NCBI GenBank assembly: GCA_928724745.1
Contig: CAKMXJ010000039.1
Span: forward strand, 868,001-932,000
Length of the DNA: 64,000 nt
Source of the DNA: Anthracocystis setariae
Taxonomy: Eukaryota > Basidiomycota > Ustilaginomycetes > Ustilaginales > Ustilaginaceae
Reading direction: 5' to 3'
Part shown: positions 10,201-18,615 of the stretch, piece by piece
How the letters are laid out: every line of letters begins with the position of its first letter
Numbering within the stretch: position 1 is the stretch's first letter
Notes under the pieces: generated by a model
Seen by the model: only the letters and a program-made list of their open reading frames with translations
The model's database searches: none
Told to the model about the DNA's origin: nothing
Made by a program: the position numbers and the translations under genes

Positions 10201-10837
10201 AGGACAAGCGAAAGCAAGGCTCGAGCAGAAGGCGGTGGCTGCGTGGATGACACTGGTTGCTCCTACTGCCAAGGTGGATCGAGGCGTGGATGGCTTGCTC
10301 TCGTTTGTGCGCAAAGTGGATTTTGCAAATTTGGAAGAGGCGGCGGTGGAAAGCGTAATTCGGACGCTGGGTCTGATTCTGGCCCTCGTTAGAGCTGGCG
10401 AGGTTGTCCGGAAAACAGCACAGGCAGAGGGGGGTGAGGACGGAGCCGCAGCGATTCTGGCATTTGCTGGCAGGGAAGGCGAGACGAAGGAGGCAGGGGC
10501 GGACAAAGGCAATGTCGAGTCCACAGGCGCAGATCTGTTCGATGACGAACCGTCGACTCCTCCTCTACCTTCCACCACCAGTCCCATGACAACGGCGGCG
10601 GCGGCGGGAAGCGCGACACGGTCAGTGGCCAGCATTGTTTCGTCGCCTTGCTTTGCCGCGACGTCAGAACAATTGCTGGATTTGGTCGCGTTCAAGCTGG
10701 TGCAGTTCAAGATTTCTCTCTCCGCAGGCGATCGCGGCGGCAGGACAACAGCAAAGTGGACCGCACTGGATAACGCCATCGTCGACAATCTCGGTGAATC
10801 GTCGTCGCTTTCTAGTTTGATCTCTGCACTCTCGTAA
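7274..10837 (+). CDS. MED5: Mediator subunit 5 (Nut1)
   Basis: Tail-module subunit of the Mediator coactivator, acting in the nucleus in RNA polymerase II transcription. The 1187-aa helical protein carries the most conserved Med5 patch at about residues 758-818: PPRTLLRLSPLLFSQSI, a GVIDLETL turn, then GLSYFLQDLLVFALP and IWLLNDLG. The N-terminus (MADDEPQQLIQKLLLQALSRR) and a Ser/Pro insertion near residues 340-355 are typical fungal additions. The frame stays open 70 codons upstream, but that stretch has poor coding character; the ATG at 7274 follows ATC and opens a natural acidic N-terminus, so I start there. One exon. It ends 75 bp from the stop of the DNAJC11-like gene. Confidence 0.82.
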   Translation: MADDEPQQLIQKLLLQALSRRLSQSQWLTLLHQLLRRLDASQTASDDDDALSLSASHVAGCLVQYILSQSFIDPLLIAYLQAIIYGSANRSGITPDQGPVTDVITVTLHLLANVKTAASNVPAIETVSSVIGQGLLMTFQSSVPFCVTSSSFLFPLQQLFSDQPLNASKVQDDLLAPAALSFIVSNLRLLALAADPTISSPQNLLAPRVAITVLINIGQALLSHTIQRLSSISASKDAKLKPDEDALLRIHSMSNTSVAEIQAVLQSMNPAWKDEIALLRSLTSQIGLIEHLGDTLSTTTTAAASRKSKRKKAETLQDAQGRATWDHFLDTSPTSSSSAPSAPSKPPVEPEMALLMHRLVDTHTSWHAKLDAVKTLFLARREASAPSLTLEKSLAAFYYELLVAAIDACATVVEQPAAFKGAEVYASIWRNALCGMIPEVVLQLEQWLDAYPDLPLRGQRLEAPHVRLEGALRAALLVMADRLNVCESAGNGSTAGAAAGGDAMINDVVGLNAPPSQPIKAYLLRAFIEHSLARPEAIADEFPDGHKLASEVQNLPQSLRMDAQLEGLSLQTLFETRISTEDPMELLHRVGSDPGTHFIFAKQLVLQMHGWLEQKELESASRWCKALSEEMGGGLLDTVMMYTEAIELVAPLGGVLDEEEVGQTSDEPSTLSNMLLFVQLLCYRYAVVASRIPRFGVPQHDGLDFKASTLKPNSTPFLATYLASTPTCPSLSTLSEEERNLVGRWIHALFGNEGISDDLISLSPPRTLLRLSPLLFSQSIAACNSGVIDLETLRGGLSYFLQDLLVFALPSALIWLLNDLGRTPVEPILDFLNEAGLTEAVVDVPSADGTLANGLARNASTRTVGLEVVALLLGSDVCPGSVREVVARAFDGFVRAVEGEKGLEVGCETFRLAELKARMEAAGMTAKLLSARAGGWLKMLAGQTHGTDGDSSMVSLVFGMDGSAEGLERLVRGLGKGQAKARLEQKAVAAWMTLVAPTAKVDRGVDGLLSFVRKVDFANLEEAAVESVIRTLGLILALVRAGEVVRKTAQAEGGEDGAAAILAFAGREGETKEAGADKGNVESTGADLFDDEPSTPPLPSTTSPMTTAAAAGSATRSVASIVSSPCFAATSEQLLDLVAFKLVQFKISLSAGDRGGRTTAKWTALDNAIVDNLGESSSLSSLISALS

Positions 10838-10878
10838 TGCACACATTCATTTGGATTCGAGTGGTGTGGGATGCTACG

Positions 10879-10892
10879 GTACTGTACAGTAC
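10879..10892. repeat. 14-bp palindrome containing TACTGTAC
   Basis: GTACTGTACAGTAC is a perfect palindrome, followed by a G run, in the 75-bp gap between the converging MED5 and DNAJC11-like stops. The word TACTGTAC recurs in other gaps of this window (20454, 27765, 27879, 41860, and in reverse at 26626). Confidence 0.6.
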
Positions 10893-10912
10893 AGTGGGGG
10901 GGGTGGGTGTGA

Positions 10913-13090
10913 TTAGAGTTGATGGATGCGCATGGGCATTGCGAGGTCTGCCAAGTCTTGGAGGAGGAGGTGGTGGAGTTGGCCTCGGAAGGCGTAGAAG
11001 ATTTCGAGGTGTTTGGTTTCGCCGATGACGGGGTCGTGGAAGCCGAGGAGGTTGGATTTGGATCGACCGCCGGGGATGATGAGCTGGCTTTTTGTAACGA
11101 GTGCTTGCAGGGGGATTCGAACGTCCCAGTAGGTTTCTTTGATCAAATCCACCACCTCCTCCTCCTCATCCTTGTTGGTTTGCGGTGGGGTGGGCAAGAC
11201 TTGCCAGATTCGTCTCGCTTCTTGGTCCACATCCACGTCGCGCTTAGTAGTGGAGAAGTGCTCGGATGATGGCAAGGTTTCTTTGCGTCCATAGTAAGCT
11301 TGTAGAATGACGACGCCGCCACGATCGATTTCGGTTCGGGCTTTTTTATGCGCGGTATCCATCAACACCTCCCTCGCCTCGACCGCCGCCCTCCTCCTCT
11401 CAAGAATCATCTCCCGATTCCTCTCGCGCAACTCTCCCAACCGGTCCTTCAACCGTCTCTGCTTGTTCGGCTCCAAATACCTGTAATGCAACAAACTATA
11501 CATCGCTGCAGGCACCACGGTGAACAACACGACCAAATCCGACCTGAACTCGGAACTCAGCTTGATCGGCACTAGAATCTTCTGTCCCAGCCGATTCACC
11601 TTGATCCGCAACGTAACGCCGCCCATGGGTAGCGCACAGTTGAGACCCATCGACATGCGCACGGTTTCCGTAATGCGTCTTTCCGCCGACGTGAAAGCAG
11701 ACACCCCGGATCCGGTGCCGAGGTTGAAGCCGGTGCGAAGCTTGACTCCACCCAGCACTTTGATGGCATAGTCGTACGAGATGTTCTGGTCGACAGTCGA
11801 GATCGACGTCTGCATCGTCCAACCATGTCCCTCGCTGATCTGCTTGGTCAAGCCAACACTCACCGCCGCTGGCTCGCGTCGAACCATCACGCCTCCAATC
11901 TCCCGCCCCCATGCACCCAAAGTCCACGTACCCGACCGCAGACTCGTAAACCCAGTCAACGTCGACACCGTCGACAAGCGCTGTCCATACGTCACATTGA
12001 TCGCAGGCGGCATCAACGGCGTCTGCAACGTGCTCTGCCACGATACGAACGAATTCGCATCAAACGTGTACTGGCCTTTGGTAGTGATGATCTGCGGGCG
12101 AAGGAACGAGAGGGTGATTTCCGAAAACAGCCGTGGACTCCAGTGCGTTTTCAGCGTGCCCACAAGATTGCCTCCACCCAGACCGTTACGGGACACCATC
12201 TGGCCTGAGAACGTAGCGCTCGTAGTGTTTGTGACCTGCGTCTCGAACCCGTGCTTCCCGATCAACTGTGTGCATCCGACTCGGCTCAGTCTTTCTGCCA
12301 TGCTGACGCCAGTCGTGAATGTGAGCGGGGCCACTGGTGCGTTTGCAGCTCCACCCTGTGGCGGTTGCTTCCTTGGTATCCTACTCGGATGCGCAAACAA
12401 CGCACTCGCATCGACATGTGCCGTGAACTCACCCTTACTCTTCACGAGCCCCTCGGCATCCGCCACCTCCTTCCTCCTCCTCTCCCTCTCGAACTCGTCC
12501 TGCATCTCGCGCGGACTTCTCCCCCTCACCGCCACCGACCATGTCGACTTGAGCCCTTCCTCGCCAAAGTAGTCGTAGATCGCACGTTTCTCGGGATCGC
12601 TGAGGATCTCGTACGCACGCTGCACCTCGCGGAAGCGCGCTTCGGCGGCGTGCTTACGAGCCTCGTCGCTGTGTTTGTCGGGATGGAGAACGACGGCGAG
12701 CGATCGGTAGGAGTCCTTGATTGTTTCGTGCGATGCATCGGTGGGGACGTTGAGCAGGGCGTAGAGGTGTTCTTTGTCGTGAGTGAGTGCATCATTTCCA
12801 GACGTGGGTGCAGAGGTGTGGGCCTCGCGAAAGGGACGTCCGCCGAAGAGTGGTTCGTCATCTCCACCTTCGCGTGGGAAGCTGCCCTGAGTTCCAGCGG
12901 ACGGTGATTGCTCGTAGATATCAGATGCCCTCAGATTGGCGCCGTACCCAGTGCGGGTAGAAGCGTTCGCGGCGGGTCTGCTCGACGATGACGAGGCGGA
13001 GGGACGTGAGTGCTGGCCAGACCGGTATGGGGCGTAGGGATCGTCCTCATCGTGAACGTCTTCGACTGTAGCCCTGTTTGGAGACGACAT
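10913..13090 (-). CDS. DNAJC11-type mitochondrial J-domain protein
   Basis: Co-chaperone matching animal DNAJC11, an outer-membrane partner of the MICOS/SAM bridging complex that shapes cristae. The J domain spans about residues 105-182 of 725, with the HPD motif in VVLHPDKHSDEA and helix IV YEILSDPEKRAIYDYFGEEGL. After the WSVAVRGRSPREMQDEFERERRR linker comes a long beta-rich region (alternating Gly/Thr/Ser strands such as FSGQMVSRNG and TWTLGAWGREI), then a helical segment RRLKDRLGELRERNREMI, and the DUF3395-like end with GETKHLEIFYAFRGQLHHLLL. This order matches the DNAJC11 family and no other J-protein class. The first 100 residues are disordered and Ser-rich. Single exon, ATG at 13090. 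Location is inferred from the family. Confidence 0.87.
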   Translation of the reverse strand: MSSPNRATVEDVHDEDDPYAPYRSGQHSRPSASSSSSRPAANASTRTGYGANLRASDIYEQSPSAGTQGSFPREGGDDEPLFGGRPFREAHTSAPTSGNDALTHDKEHLYALLNVPTDASHETIKDSYRSLAVVLHPDKHSDEARKHAAEARFREVQRAYEILSDPEKRAIYDYFGEEGLKSTWSVAVRGRSPREMQDEFERERRRKEVADAEGLVKSKGEFTAHVDASALFAHPSRIPRKQPPQGGAANAPVAPLTFTTGVSMAERLSRVGCTQLIGKHGFETQVTNTTSATFSGQMVSRNGLGGGNLVGTLKTHWSPRLFSEITLSFLRPQIITTKGQYTFDANSFVSWQSTLQTPLMPPAINVTYGQRLSTVSTLTGFTSLRSGTWTLGAWGREIGGVMVRREPAAVSVGLTKQISEGHGWTMQTSISTVDQNISYDYAIKVLGGVKLRTGFNLGTGSGVSAFTSAERRITETVRMSMGLNCALPMGGVTLRIKVNRLGQKILVPIKLSSEFRSDLVVLFTVVPAAMYSLLHYRYLEPNKQRRLKDRLGELRERNREMILERRRAAVEAREVLMDTAHKKARTEIDRGGVVILQAYYGRKETLPSSEHFSTTKRDVDVDQEARRIWQVLPTPPQTNKDEEEEVVDLIKETYWDVRIPLQALVTKSQLIIPGGRSKSNLLGFHDPVIGETKHLEIFYAFRGQLHHLLLQDLADLAMPMRIHQL

Positions 13091-13453
13091 CTTGGCTTGT
13101 CGTCCGCTCCCGCTAATCGTGAATGATAGTAAACCACAGCTGTACAGATGAACCCAAACGCAGCTGTTCGAAGCAACGTTAGACGTTTATGAAAGACGTC
13201 GAGGCCCCGCTGAAAGGCTTTGGTGAGCAGGCCATTCCCGAAACCCGAACGCGAAATTCGCACCATCACTCCACACACAACACAAAGCAGCCCAACCGAT
13301 CTGAATGGTCCACACACACACATACCCAACGCAAATGAGATCAGAGACCTGACCAGATCATCACGCCACGCCAAACCCTTACAGGTTGAAAGATCTGGGA
13401 ACAAACTACATCCGCAAACCCTATCTAGTGAGACTACACGACTAAAACCCAAC
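13091..13453. other. Gap between DNAJC11-like 5' end and GUD1 3' end
   Basis: The gap holds the promoter of the DNAJC11-like gene and the GUD1 3' region. There is a short ACACACACAC run near 13310-13322. No gene or RNA feature is visible. Confidence 0.4.
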
Positions 13454-15661
13454 TCAATCACGCAGCGGCTTGGCCCCGCCAACCACCCTACCGCGAACAA
13501 ACACCGTCGCGATATTCCTGTCATCACCTGTAAACATCCACTTCTCAAACACATCTGGCAACGTATCGTCCTCCTCGACAAAACAGCCTGGATTGCCCGT
13601 ATACCCGGACGGACCCCAATGACTCGTCGTCTGAACCAACAGCGCATCAAACTCCTTGCCCACCTCGAGCGATCCGATCTTGTTCGCCATGGCGCACACC
13701 TCGGCTCCTCCGAGCGTTGCCAGGTAGAACAGCGTCGCAATGCTGAGCGGACCCTTAGTGAAATCAACCTTGGCGTGCGAAGTGAGATTGGAAGCCGGGT
13801 CCTGGGCGGATTGGGTGACTTGAGACGGGTTGAGGTTTGACGTTGCAATCGAATGGGGCTTGCGAGGCTGATACTGACCGGCAACGGGAGGGCCTGGGTA
13901 TCGTCCGTCGACAGGCGCACCAGAGAGCGGCTTGGAAGCTTGCTGAGCTGCCTGTTCGGGTGTCAGCGGTGCTGTCGCGTTCAGCTGCGCTTCGTCCTCT
14001 TTCGCTTTCGACTCGGCTTGTGCACGCTGGAAAGCAAGCACTTTGGCAACCACACTGGCCTCACGAATGGCCGAAAGCATGCCCAGACCAAATCCGCCCG
14101 ACACGTCCGTACCGAGACCCACTTTGATACCCATGTTGAGCATCTCTCCAACTCGTGAAGCACCCGAACGCAAGTTGAGGTTGCTGGTGGGACAGTGCGA
14201 GATACCACAGTTGCGCTTCTTGATGATGGCGAGTTCCTCGGCGTCCAGATGCACAGCATGAGCCAAGATGGTGCGAGGTCCGAGAAGCGAGTAGTGGTCG
14301 TAGACGGAAGTGTAGTTCTTGGCAAAGGGGAAGAGCTGTTTGGTGAAGGTGATCTCGCCTTCGTTCTCGCTCAGATGGGTCTGGACACGCAGCGTAGGAT
14401 CGCGAGAGAGCAGTGCCGAGATAGCAGTCAGCATGGCATCGGTACACGAGATGGCGAAACGCGGCGTCAAGATGGGCTGCACGAGAGCATGAGTGAGTTC
14501 GCGCTCACGCTGCCTTGATGGCGTCGAAGTGCCGCTGACCGATCGAATGCTGTTGCTGCTGGATTGCCTCGCTACAGCCAGATTGGAACGGGATGCAGAG
14601 GCGTATTGCTTGACGGCGGGAGCGATCTTGGTGGCAGAGGGACTACCACCGGTTTCGGAAGGGGGCTTGCTGCTGGTAGGTGACATGAGCTCATCCATCG
14701 TGGCACTGAGACGGGCTATGCTGGCATCCATCTCTGGAGATGTACTGCTTAGGTCGGCGGGGCTCATGGATGGAGAGGAGACGTCGGGAAGTTGACCGTA
14801 CGGCCTGAGGCTTCTTGTGAAGCGCACAAACTCCTTGGTGTCCTCGATGGATTGCGATGCGTTCTTTTCGATGTAGTCGATGGGCGAGTTGCGATCCATC
14901 TGGCATTTGCCGACAAATGCACGCTGACCGCGTTCGTTGCAGATCTCGGCGAGAATCTTGGAGGCTTCGAGATGCAAGGTGGCATAGTAGCATGCGGTGG
15001 TAGTTCCCGAGTCAATGAGACGCTGTACGACCGATTCGTACGTCTTGCGGGCATACCTGGCATCTTCGAATCTCCTCTCGCGTGGGAAAGTGACGTGTTG
15101 AAGCCAGTCGAGCAGCTCGTACTGTTGACCGAGACCGATGTTGGGGACTTGACAAGCATGTGTATGTGTGTCGATGAAGCCAGAGCAGAGGAAGCTTCCT
15201 GGAGGAAGGCGGGTGAGTTTGTACTGGCCTTGTCGCCAGCCGTGCTTGTCGAGAACGCGTTTGATGAGTTGCTGCTCTCGTTGGGCTGCTGGATCGAGGC
15301 CAGAAGTGGAAGCTCGTGATGGCACCACAGGTGGAGGCATCTCGATGGAAGAAAGTTCGGGAGCCTCTGAGAAGGTCGATGAAGCGGAGGGAATGGGAAC
15401 AGGGGTGGAGGAGCGATCGTCGCCGTTAACTACCGTCGGAGTAGAGCCGGAGGAAGCCGATGTCGAGGACTCGGAAGAAAGCGCGGCAGTGGATTGAGGG
15501 ACTTGTCGGTCAAGGATATCAAGGTCTTCCAAGAAACGAATGACCCCGCCTGAGCCGACACCGAGGATGCCTCTCTCGATGATGCTCAAGTCAGTTGGGG
15601 ATCTTGACGAGATGATGGCACCGACGAACACCCTCTTGGGTAGCAAGTGGGGCGCAGGCAT
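13454..15661 (-). CDS. GUD1: Guanine deaminase
   Basis: Zinc amidohydrolase that converts guanine to xanthine in purine salvage and nitrogen use. The metal ligands and catalytic residues are present: FIDTHTHA (HxH), THLSENEGE, AHAVHLDAEEL and GLGTDVSGG; SHCPTSNLNLRSG and GKEFDALLV are further family motifs. At 735 aa it exceeds the usual 450-500 aa. The excess is three low-complexity insertions: about residues 55-135 after the first strand, about 280-390 (Ser/Pro-rich), and about 560-630 (Gln/Ala/Pro-rich). None interrupts the catalytic motifs. The ATG at 15661 opens a natural N-terminus (PKRVFVGAIISSRS), and an in-frame TAG lies 36 nt upstream in unspliced sequence. A splice donor in the leader could add residues (see separate entry). 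Confidence 0.93.
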   Translation of the reverse strand: MPAPHLLPKRVFVGAIISSRSPTDLSIIERGILGVGSGGVIRFLEDLDILDRQVPQSTAALSSESSTSASSGSTPTVVNGDDRSSTPVPIPSASSTFSEAPELSSIEMPPPVVPSRASTSGLDPAAQREQQLIKRVLDKHGWRQGQYKLTRLPPGSFLCSGFIDTHTHACQVPNIGLGQQYELLDWLQHVTFPRERRFEDARYARKTYESVVQRLIDSGTTTACYYATLHLEASKILAEICNERGQRAFVGKCQMDRNSPIDYIEKNASQSIEDTKEFVRFTRSLRPYGQLPDVSSPSMSPADLSSTSPEMDASIARLSATMDELMSPTSSKPPSETGGSPSATKIAPAVKQYASASRSNLAVARQSSSNSIRSVSGTSTPSRQRERELTHALVQPILTPRFAISCTDAMLTAISALLSRDPTLRVQTHLSENEGEITFTKQLFPFAKNYTSVYDHYSLLGPRTILAHAVHLDAEELAIIKKRNCGISHCPTSNLNLRSGASRVGEMLNMGIKVGLGTDVSGGFGLGMLSAIREASVVAKVLAFQRAQAESKAKEDEAQLNATAPLTPEQAAQQASKPLSGAPVDGRYPGPPVAGQYQPRKPHSIATSNLNPSQVTQSAQDPASNLTSHAKVDFTKGPLSIATLFYLATLGGAEVCAMANKIGSLEVGKEFDALLVQTTSHWGPSGYTGNPGCFVEEDDTLPDVFEKWMFTGDDRNIATVFVRGRVVGGAKPLRD

Positions 15662-15663
15662 GG

Positions 15664-15906
15664 CTGGCCGAAAGTTTTCCGACGCCGAGGTCGGCTATTC
15701 GATGTCCAGACGATACCGAGGTTGGGCATGTGTATCGAATGGCGACAGTAATCGAGGACGAAGACAAAGCGAGAAGTATCGGAATGATCAGTTGACTGTC
15801 CGAGGCAAAAGATCGGAGCTTGTTGGGCGTAAGGCTCCACGGTAGCAGCTCAGCATAGTTGGTGGAATCAGTATGATGCTAGAGGAAGGGGGGGAGACAT
15901 ACTTAC
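15664..15906 (-). other. Candidate 5'-leader intron of GUD1
   Basis: A strong GTAAGT donor reads leftward from 15906. Two acceptors fit: GGACAG ending at 15796 (111-bp intron, leaving an upstream ATG in the leader) and GGCCAG ending at 15664 (243 bp), two bases before the GUD1 ATG. With the second, the open frame from an ATG at 16084 joins GUD1 in phase and would add about 60 basic residues. Either choice is inference. Confidence 0.4.
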
Positions 15907-16128
15907 GTGACCATTGGCGCCGAAGCGTGGACACAGGTGAGGACGTGCGATGGTCATGATGGTGTCTATGGACCAAGAACGCAGCGAAGCTGTTTGCGGA
16001 AGAGCTGAGTCTCCAATCAGTCAGCGTGGAAGGAGGTCGAGGAGGGGATTGCAGCTGCTTGATTGAGGCTCGTGGTGAGACCAATCAAGGCTAAATTGTG
16101 AGTGTGTGTGTGTGTCGCTGGTTTCCGA

Positions 16129-16159
16129 TTATCCGTGCCAGACGGTGGACAGCCGATAA
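16129..16159. promoter_or_regulatory. Paired GATA sites upstream of GUD1
   Basis: TTATC at 16129-16133 and GATAA at 16155-16159 form an inverted pair about 26 bp apart, upstream of the GUD1 leader. Fungal nitrogen-control GATA factors (Nit2/AreA type) bind such pairs, and purine catabolic genes are usual targets. A run of about 17 T follows at 16169-16185. Confidence 0.3.
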
Positions 16160-16185
16160 AGTCTAATCTTTTTTTTTTTTTTTTT

Positions 16186-17694
16186 GGGCTCTAATCGGTG
16201 GGTGTGTGTGAGAGGAACGTGGCGACGCAGTGGCGCTTTTTTTTGCCTTTTTCTCCTCTTTCTTTTTGCGTTGATTTTGCGCTGATTGCGCTGATGCTGA
16301 TTTCGACTCAGACGCTTTGGGCAAGTCTTCGGCACGCAAAAGAAAGCCGTGGGATTTCTGGCGTCAAAGGTGATGCGTAGCGTCAGCACCGGCTCGAGCC
16401 TATATAGGTCTTTGCTGAGAGATCGAGGCTGGTTGATGGATATGCCAATGCTCAATCGTGAGCGAGCGATCGAGCGAGCGATCGATGATATCGTTTTCAA
16501 AAGGTCAAGCGGATGGAGGGACAGGAGCAAAAGGACAAGAGCGAGAGGGGGCTGGTGACTCGCTTCGTGTCTATATCTATACTTGCTGACATGGCGGCGT
16601 ATCCAACTCTAACTCTTCTGTCTGCCTCTTTTGGGGAAAGCTGATCGCACGCTCCCTCAGAGAGTGACAAGCCGAGTGAGTGCTTTACAGCAAAGAAAGC
16701 GGCTGCCTGCTGGCTTGTGGGGTGGTGCGGGGCGATTTGGGCCGGTTGGCTTCACGGCGATCTCCGAATTCGCATCATGCAGTCGACTAGGATTTTTCAT
16801 GACTCGCCAAGAATTCCACCTTGGAACGGTAGCCTGTAACCATGCATCTGTAACTCGTCCGTCAGTTTCAAGTTGGTCCAGCACAGCGATCTCTAACGTG
16901 GTCGAACAGAGCATATGCCTTTGAGATACACAAGATTTTGCTGACACCCTGTTGATGTTGCTGCTGCTGTCTGTTTTGTGATATTTGCTGCCTGATTCTA
17001 GTTTCCCTCCATCGTATCACCCTGTCCTGTCACGTTGTAACATGTTGAGAAAGCTGTCCAGAACCGTACAACTACAACAAACGATATGCCGTCAAGGAAG
17101 ACATGAACTTGCTCAGATCGAGTGTCGACATTTCGGTACAATAGTCTCATTTCTGATGCATCTTATCGAGTGATTCATGTCTTGATCCCGAGGCAAGGCC
17201 GGCCAATGACACGCCTGACCTTCGGACCCTGTCCCGCCGGAGAAGACCGAACGTCTTGCTTTCTTCCATGTGCCATCCATTTTGAATCCGGTCAAGCATT
17301 CTCACTGTATCACAGACGCTGACAATGCCGAAAGTCGCCTTAGAAGGAGAAGCAAGTCAGATCGCTTGCAATGGTTCGCAGTTCGCACTGTCTCTGCGCT
17401 CATCCTGACGTCCATCAACCTTTTGATAAGTAAGCCTCATCCTCAAACTTTGGACCGTGACAGCTATGGTTGATGCTTGGTTGTGCATTGTTTGGGAATC
17501 ATGGAAACGACTAATATGCAAGAGGGGAATATATGGGTACATGCGAAGCAAAGGTAAGAGTCATGCACCGTCTAGTGCAACGTGGACCAGCTCCTGATGG
17601 TGGGGGCTAAGATCCTTTTGCAAGGCGATGACGTTTTGGCGTGTTCGACTTTTTCGACTTGGGTAGCGTTGGGCGGACAAGATCAGCAACTCTG
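16186..17694. other. Intergenic, GUD1 promoter side / MET16 3' side
   Basis: I find no convincing gene in this 1.5 kb. It contains imperfect GAGCGAGCGATC repeats (about 16462-16490) and several isolated donor-like words on the + strand (near 16675, 17427, 17550) without matching coding exons. No tRNA-like B box was found. Confidence 0.4.
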
Positions 17695-18615
17695 TCATGC
17701 GATGGGTTGTGCAACGGCAGATTGCGATGCAGCAGCGGCGGCCTTGTCTCGCGCCTCGTCCTTTCGTGCCAACTCGGCTTCACGCAGCTTCTTCTCGGCC
17801 AGATTCTTCATCTTGAAGTAATCCTTGTGCAAGCCGCATTCCGTCTTACCCGCCTTGTCCTTCCATCGACCCGCACGCTCACCAGAGTCACCTGCACCTG
17901 GAAGAGCTGTCGAATGCCAGTCACCGATCGACTTGTAACCCAGATCGAGCAACTCGTTATAAGGAACCGCGTTGGCCTTGGCGTATGCATCCACTTGAGC
18001 AAAGGACCAGTTCATGAGTGCGTTGACCTTGATCAGTCCGGTCTCGTCCACTTCAACCGCATTCAACGATGCACGGTCGGCACCTTGCGATCGTCGTCGC
18101 CCGGTGAACACGGCACGCACACCAAGCTCTTGGTAGGCACGACGTGCCGGTTCGACCTTGACAAGGTAGTCGTATGTGTCGTCGTCCTTCTCCCACAGTT
18201 GAGGTCCCCACTTTTGTTCGAATTCACGAACCGTGTTGGTTCCTGGTGGGTAGTAGACGTGCATGGGCGCACTGTAGTGCTTAGCAGCGCGGTTGGCAAG
18301 GTCGATGGTCTGTGGGAAGTGGTAGAGGGTATCGACGAAGATGAGAGGAACAAGGTGCTTAGCTGGGCGACCCTCCTTGGCAGCACGCTTCTCACTGATG
18401 CGCGAGATCATGTCGACAGTGATGCAGCCGGTGATACCCCAGGCGGTGGTCTGGTACAGGCCTGGAAGGTTGTCGATAGCCCATTCAATGATTTCGGTGG
18501 GGTCAGCCTCACCGAGCTTGCGGTTGATGGCATCAAGGTTGTTGATGACAGACTGGATCTGAGCATCCTGCGCAGCCTGTTTCGAGGATTGTGCGATCTG
18601 GTTGGAGAGCGTCAT
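17695..18615 (-). CDS. MET16: Phosphoadenosine phosphosulfate (PAPS) reductase
   Basis: Reduces PAPS to sulfite with thioredoxin in assimilatory sulfate reduction. The 306-aa protein starts at the ATG at 18615. Family motifs in order: TTAWGITGCITVDMI (nucleotide-binding region; Gly replaces the common Ser-Gly of some members), PLIFVDTLYHFPQT, AVFTGRRRSQGADRA (sulfate/phosphate loop), IGDWHST, and KTECGLHKDY with the catalytic cysteine near residue 260. Cysteine pairs that would bind a 4Fe-4S cluster (CC...CxxC) are absent, so this is the thioredoxin-dependent, cluster-free PAPS form usual in fungi. The last 35 residues are an Ala/Glu/Arg-rich helix beyond the family core. Single exon. Confidence 0.95.
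   Translation of the reverse strand: MTLSNQIAQSSKQAAQDAQIQSVINNLDAINRKLGEADPTEIIEWAIDNLPGLYQTTAWGITGCITVDMISRISEKRAAKEGRPAKHLVPLIFVDTLYHFPQTIDLANRAAKHYSAPMHVYYPPGTNTVREFEQKWGPQLWEKDDDTYDYLVKVEPARRAYQELGVRAVFTGRRRSQGADRASLNAVEVDETGLIKVNALMNWSFAQVDAYAKANAVPYNELLDLGYKSIGDWHSTALPGAGDSGERAGRWKDKAGKTECGLHKDYFKMKNLAEKKLREAELARKDEARDKAAAAASQSAVAQPIA

Noticed and set aside
11105..11125. GGATTCGAAC, resembling a reverse tRNA B box
   Set aside because: It is inside the DNAJC11-like coding frame and no A box or cloverleaf can be formed around it.
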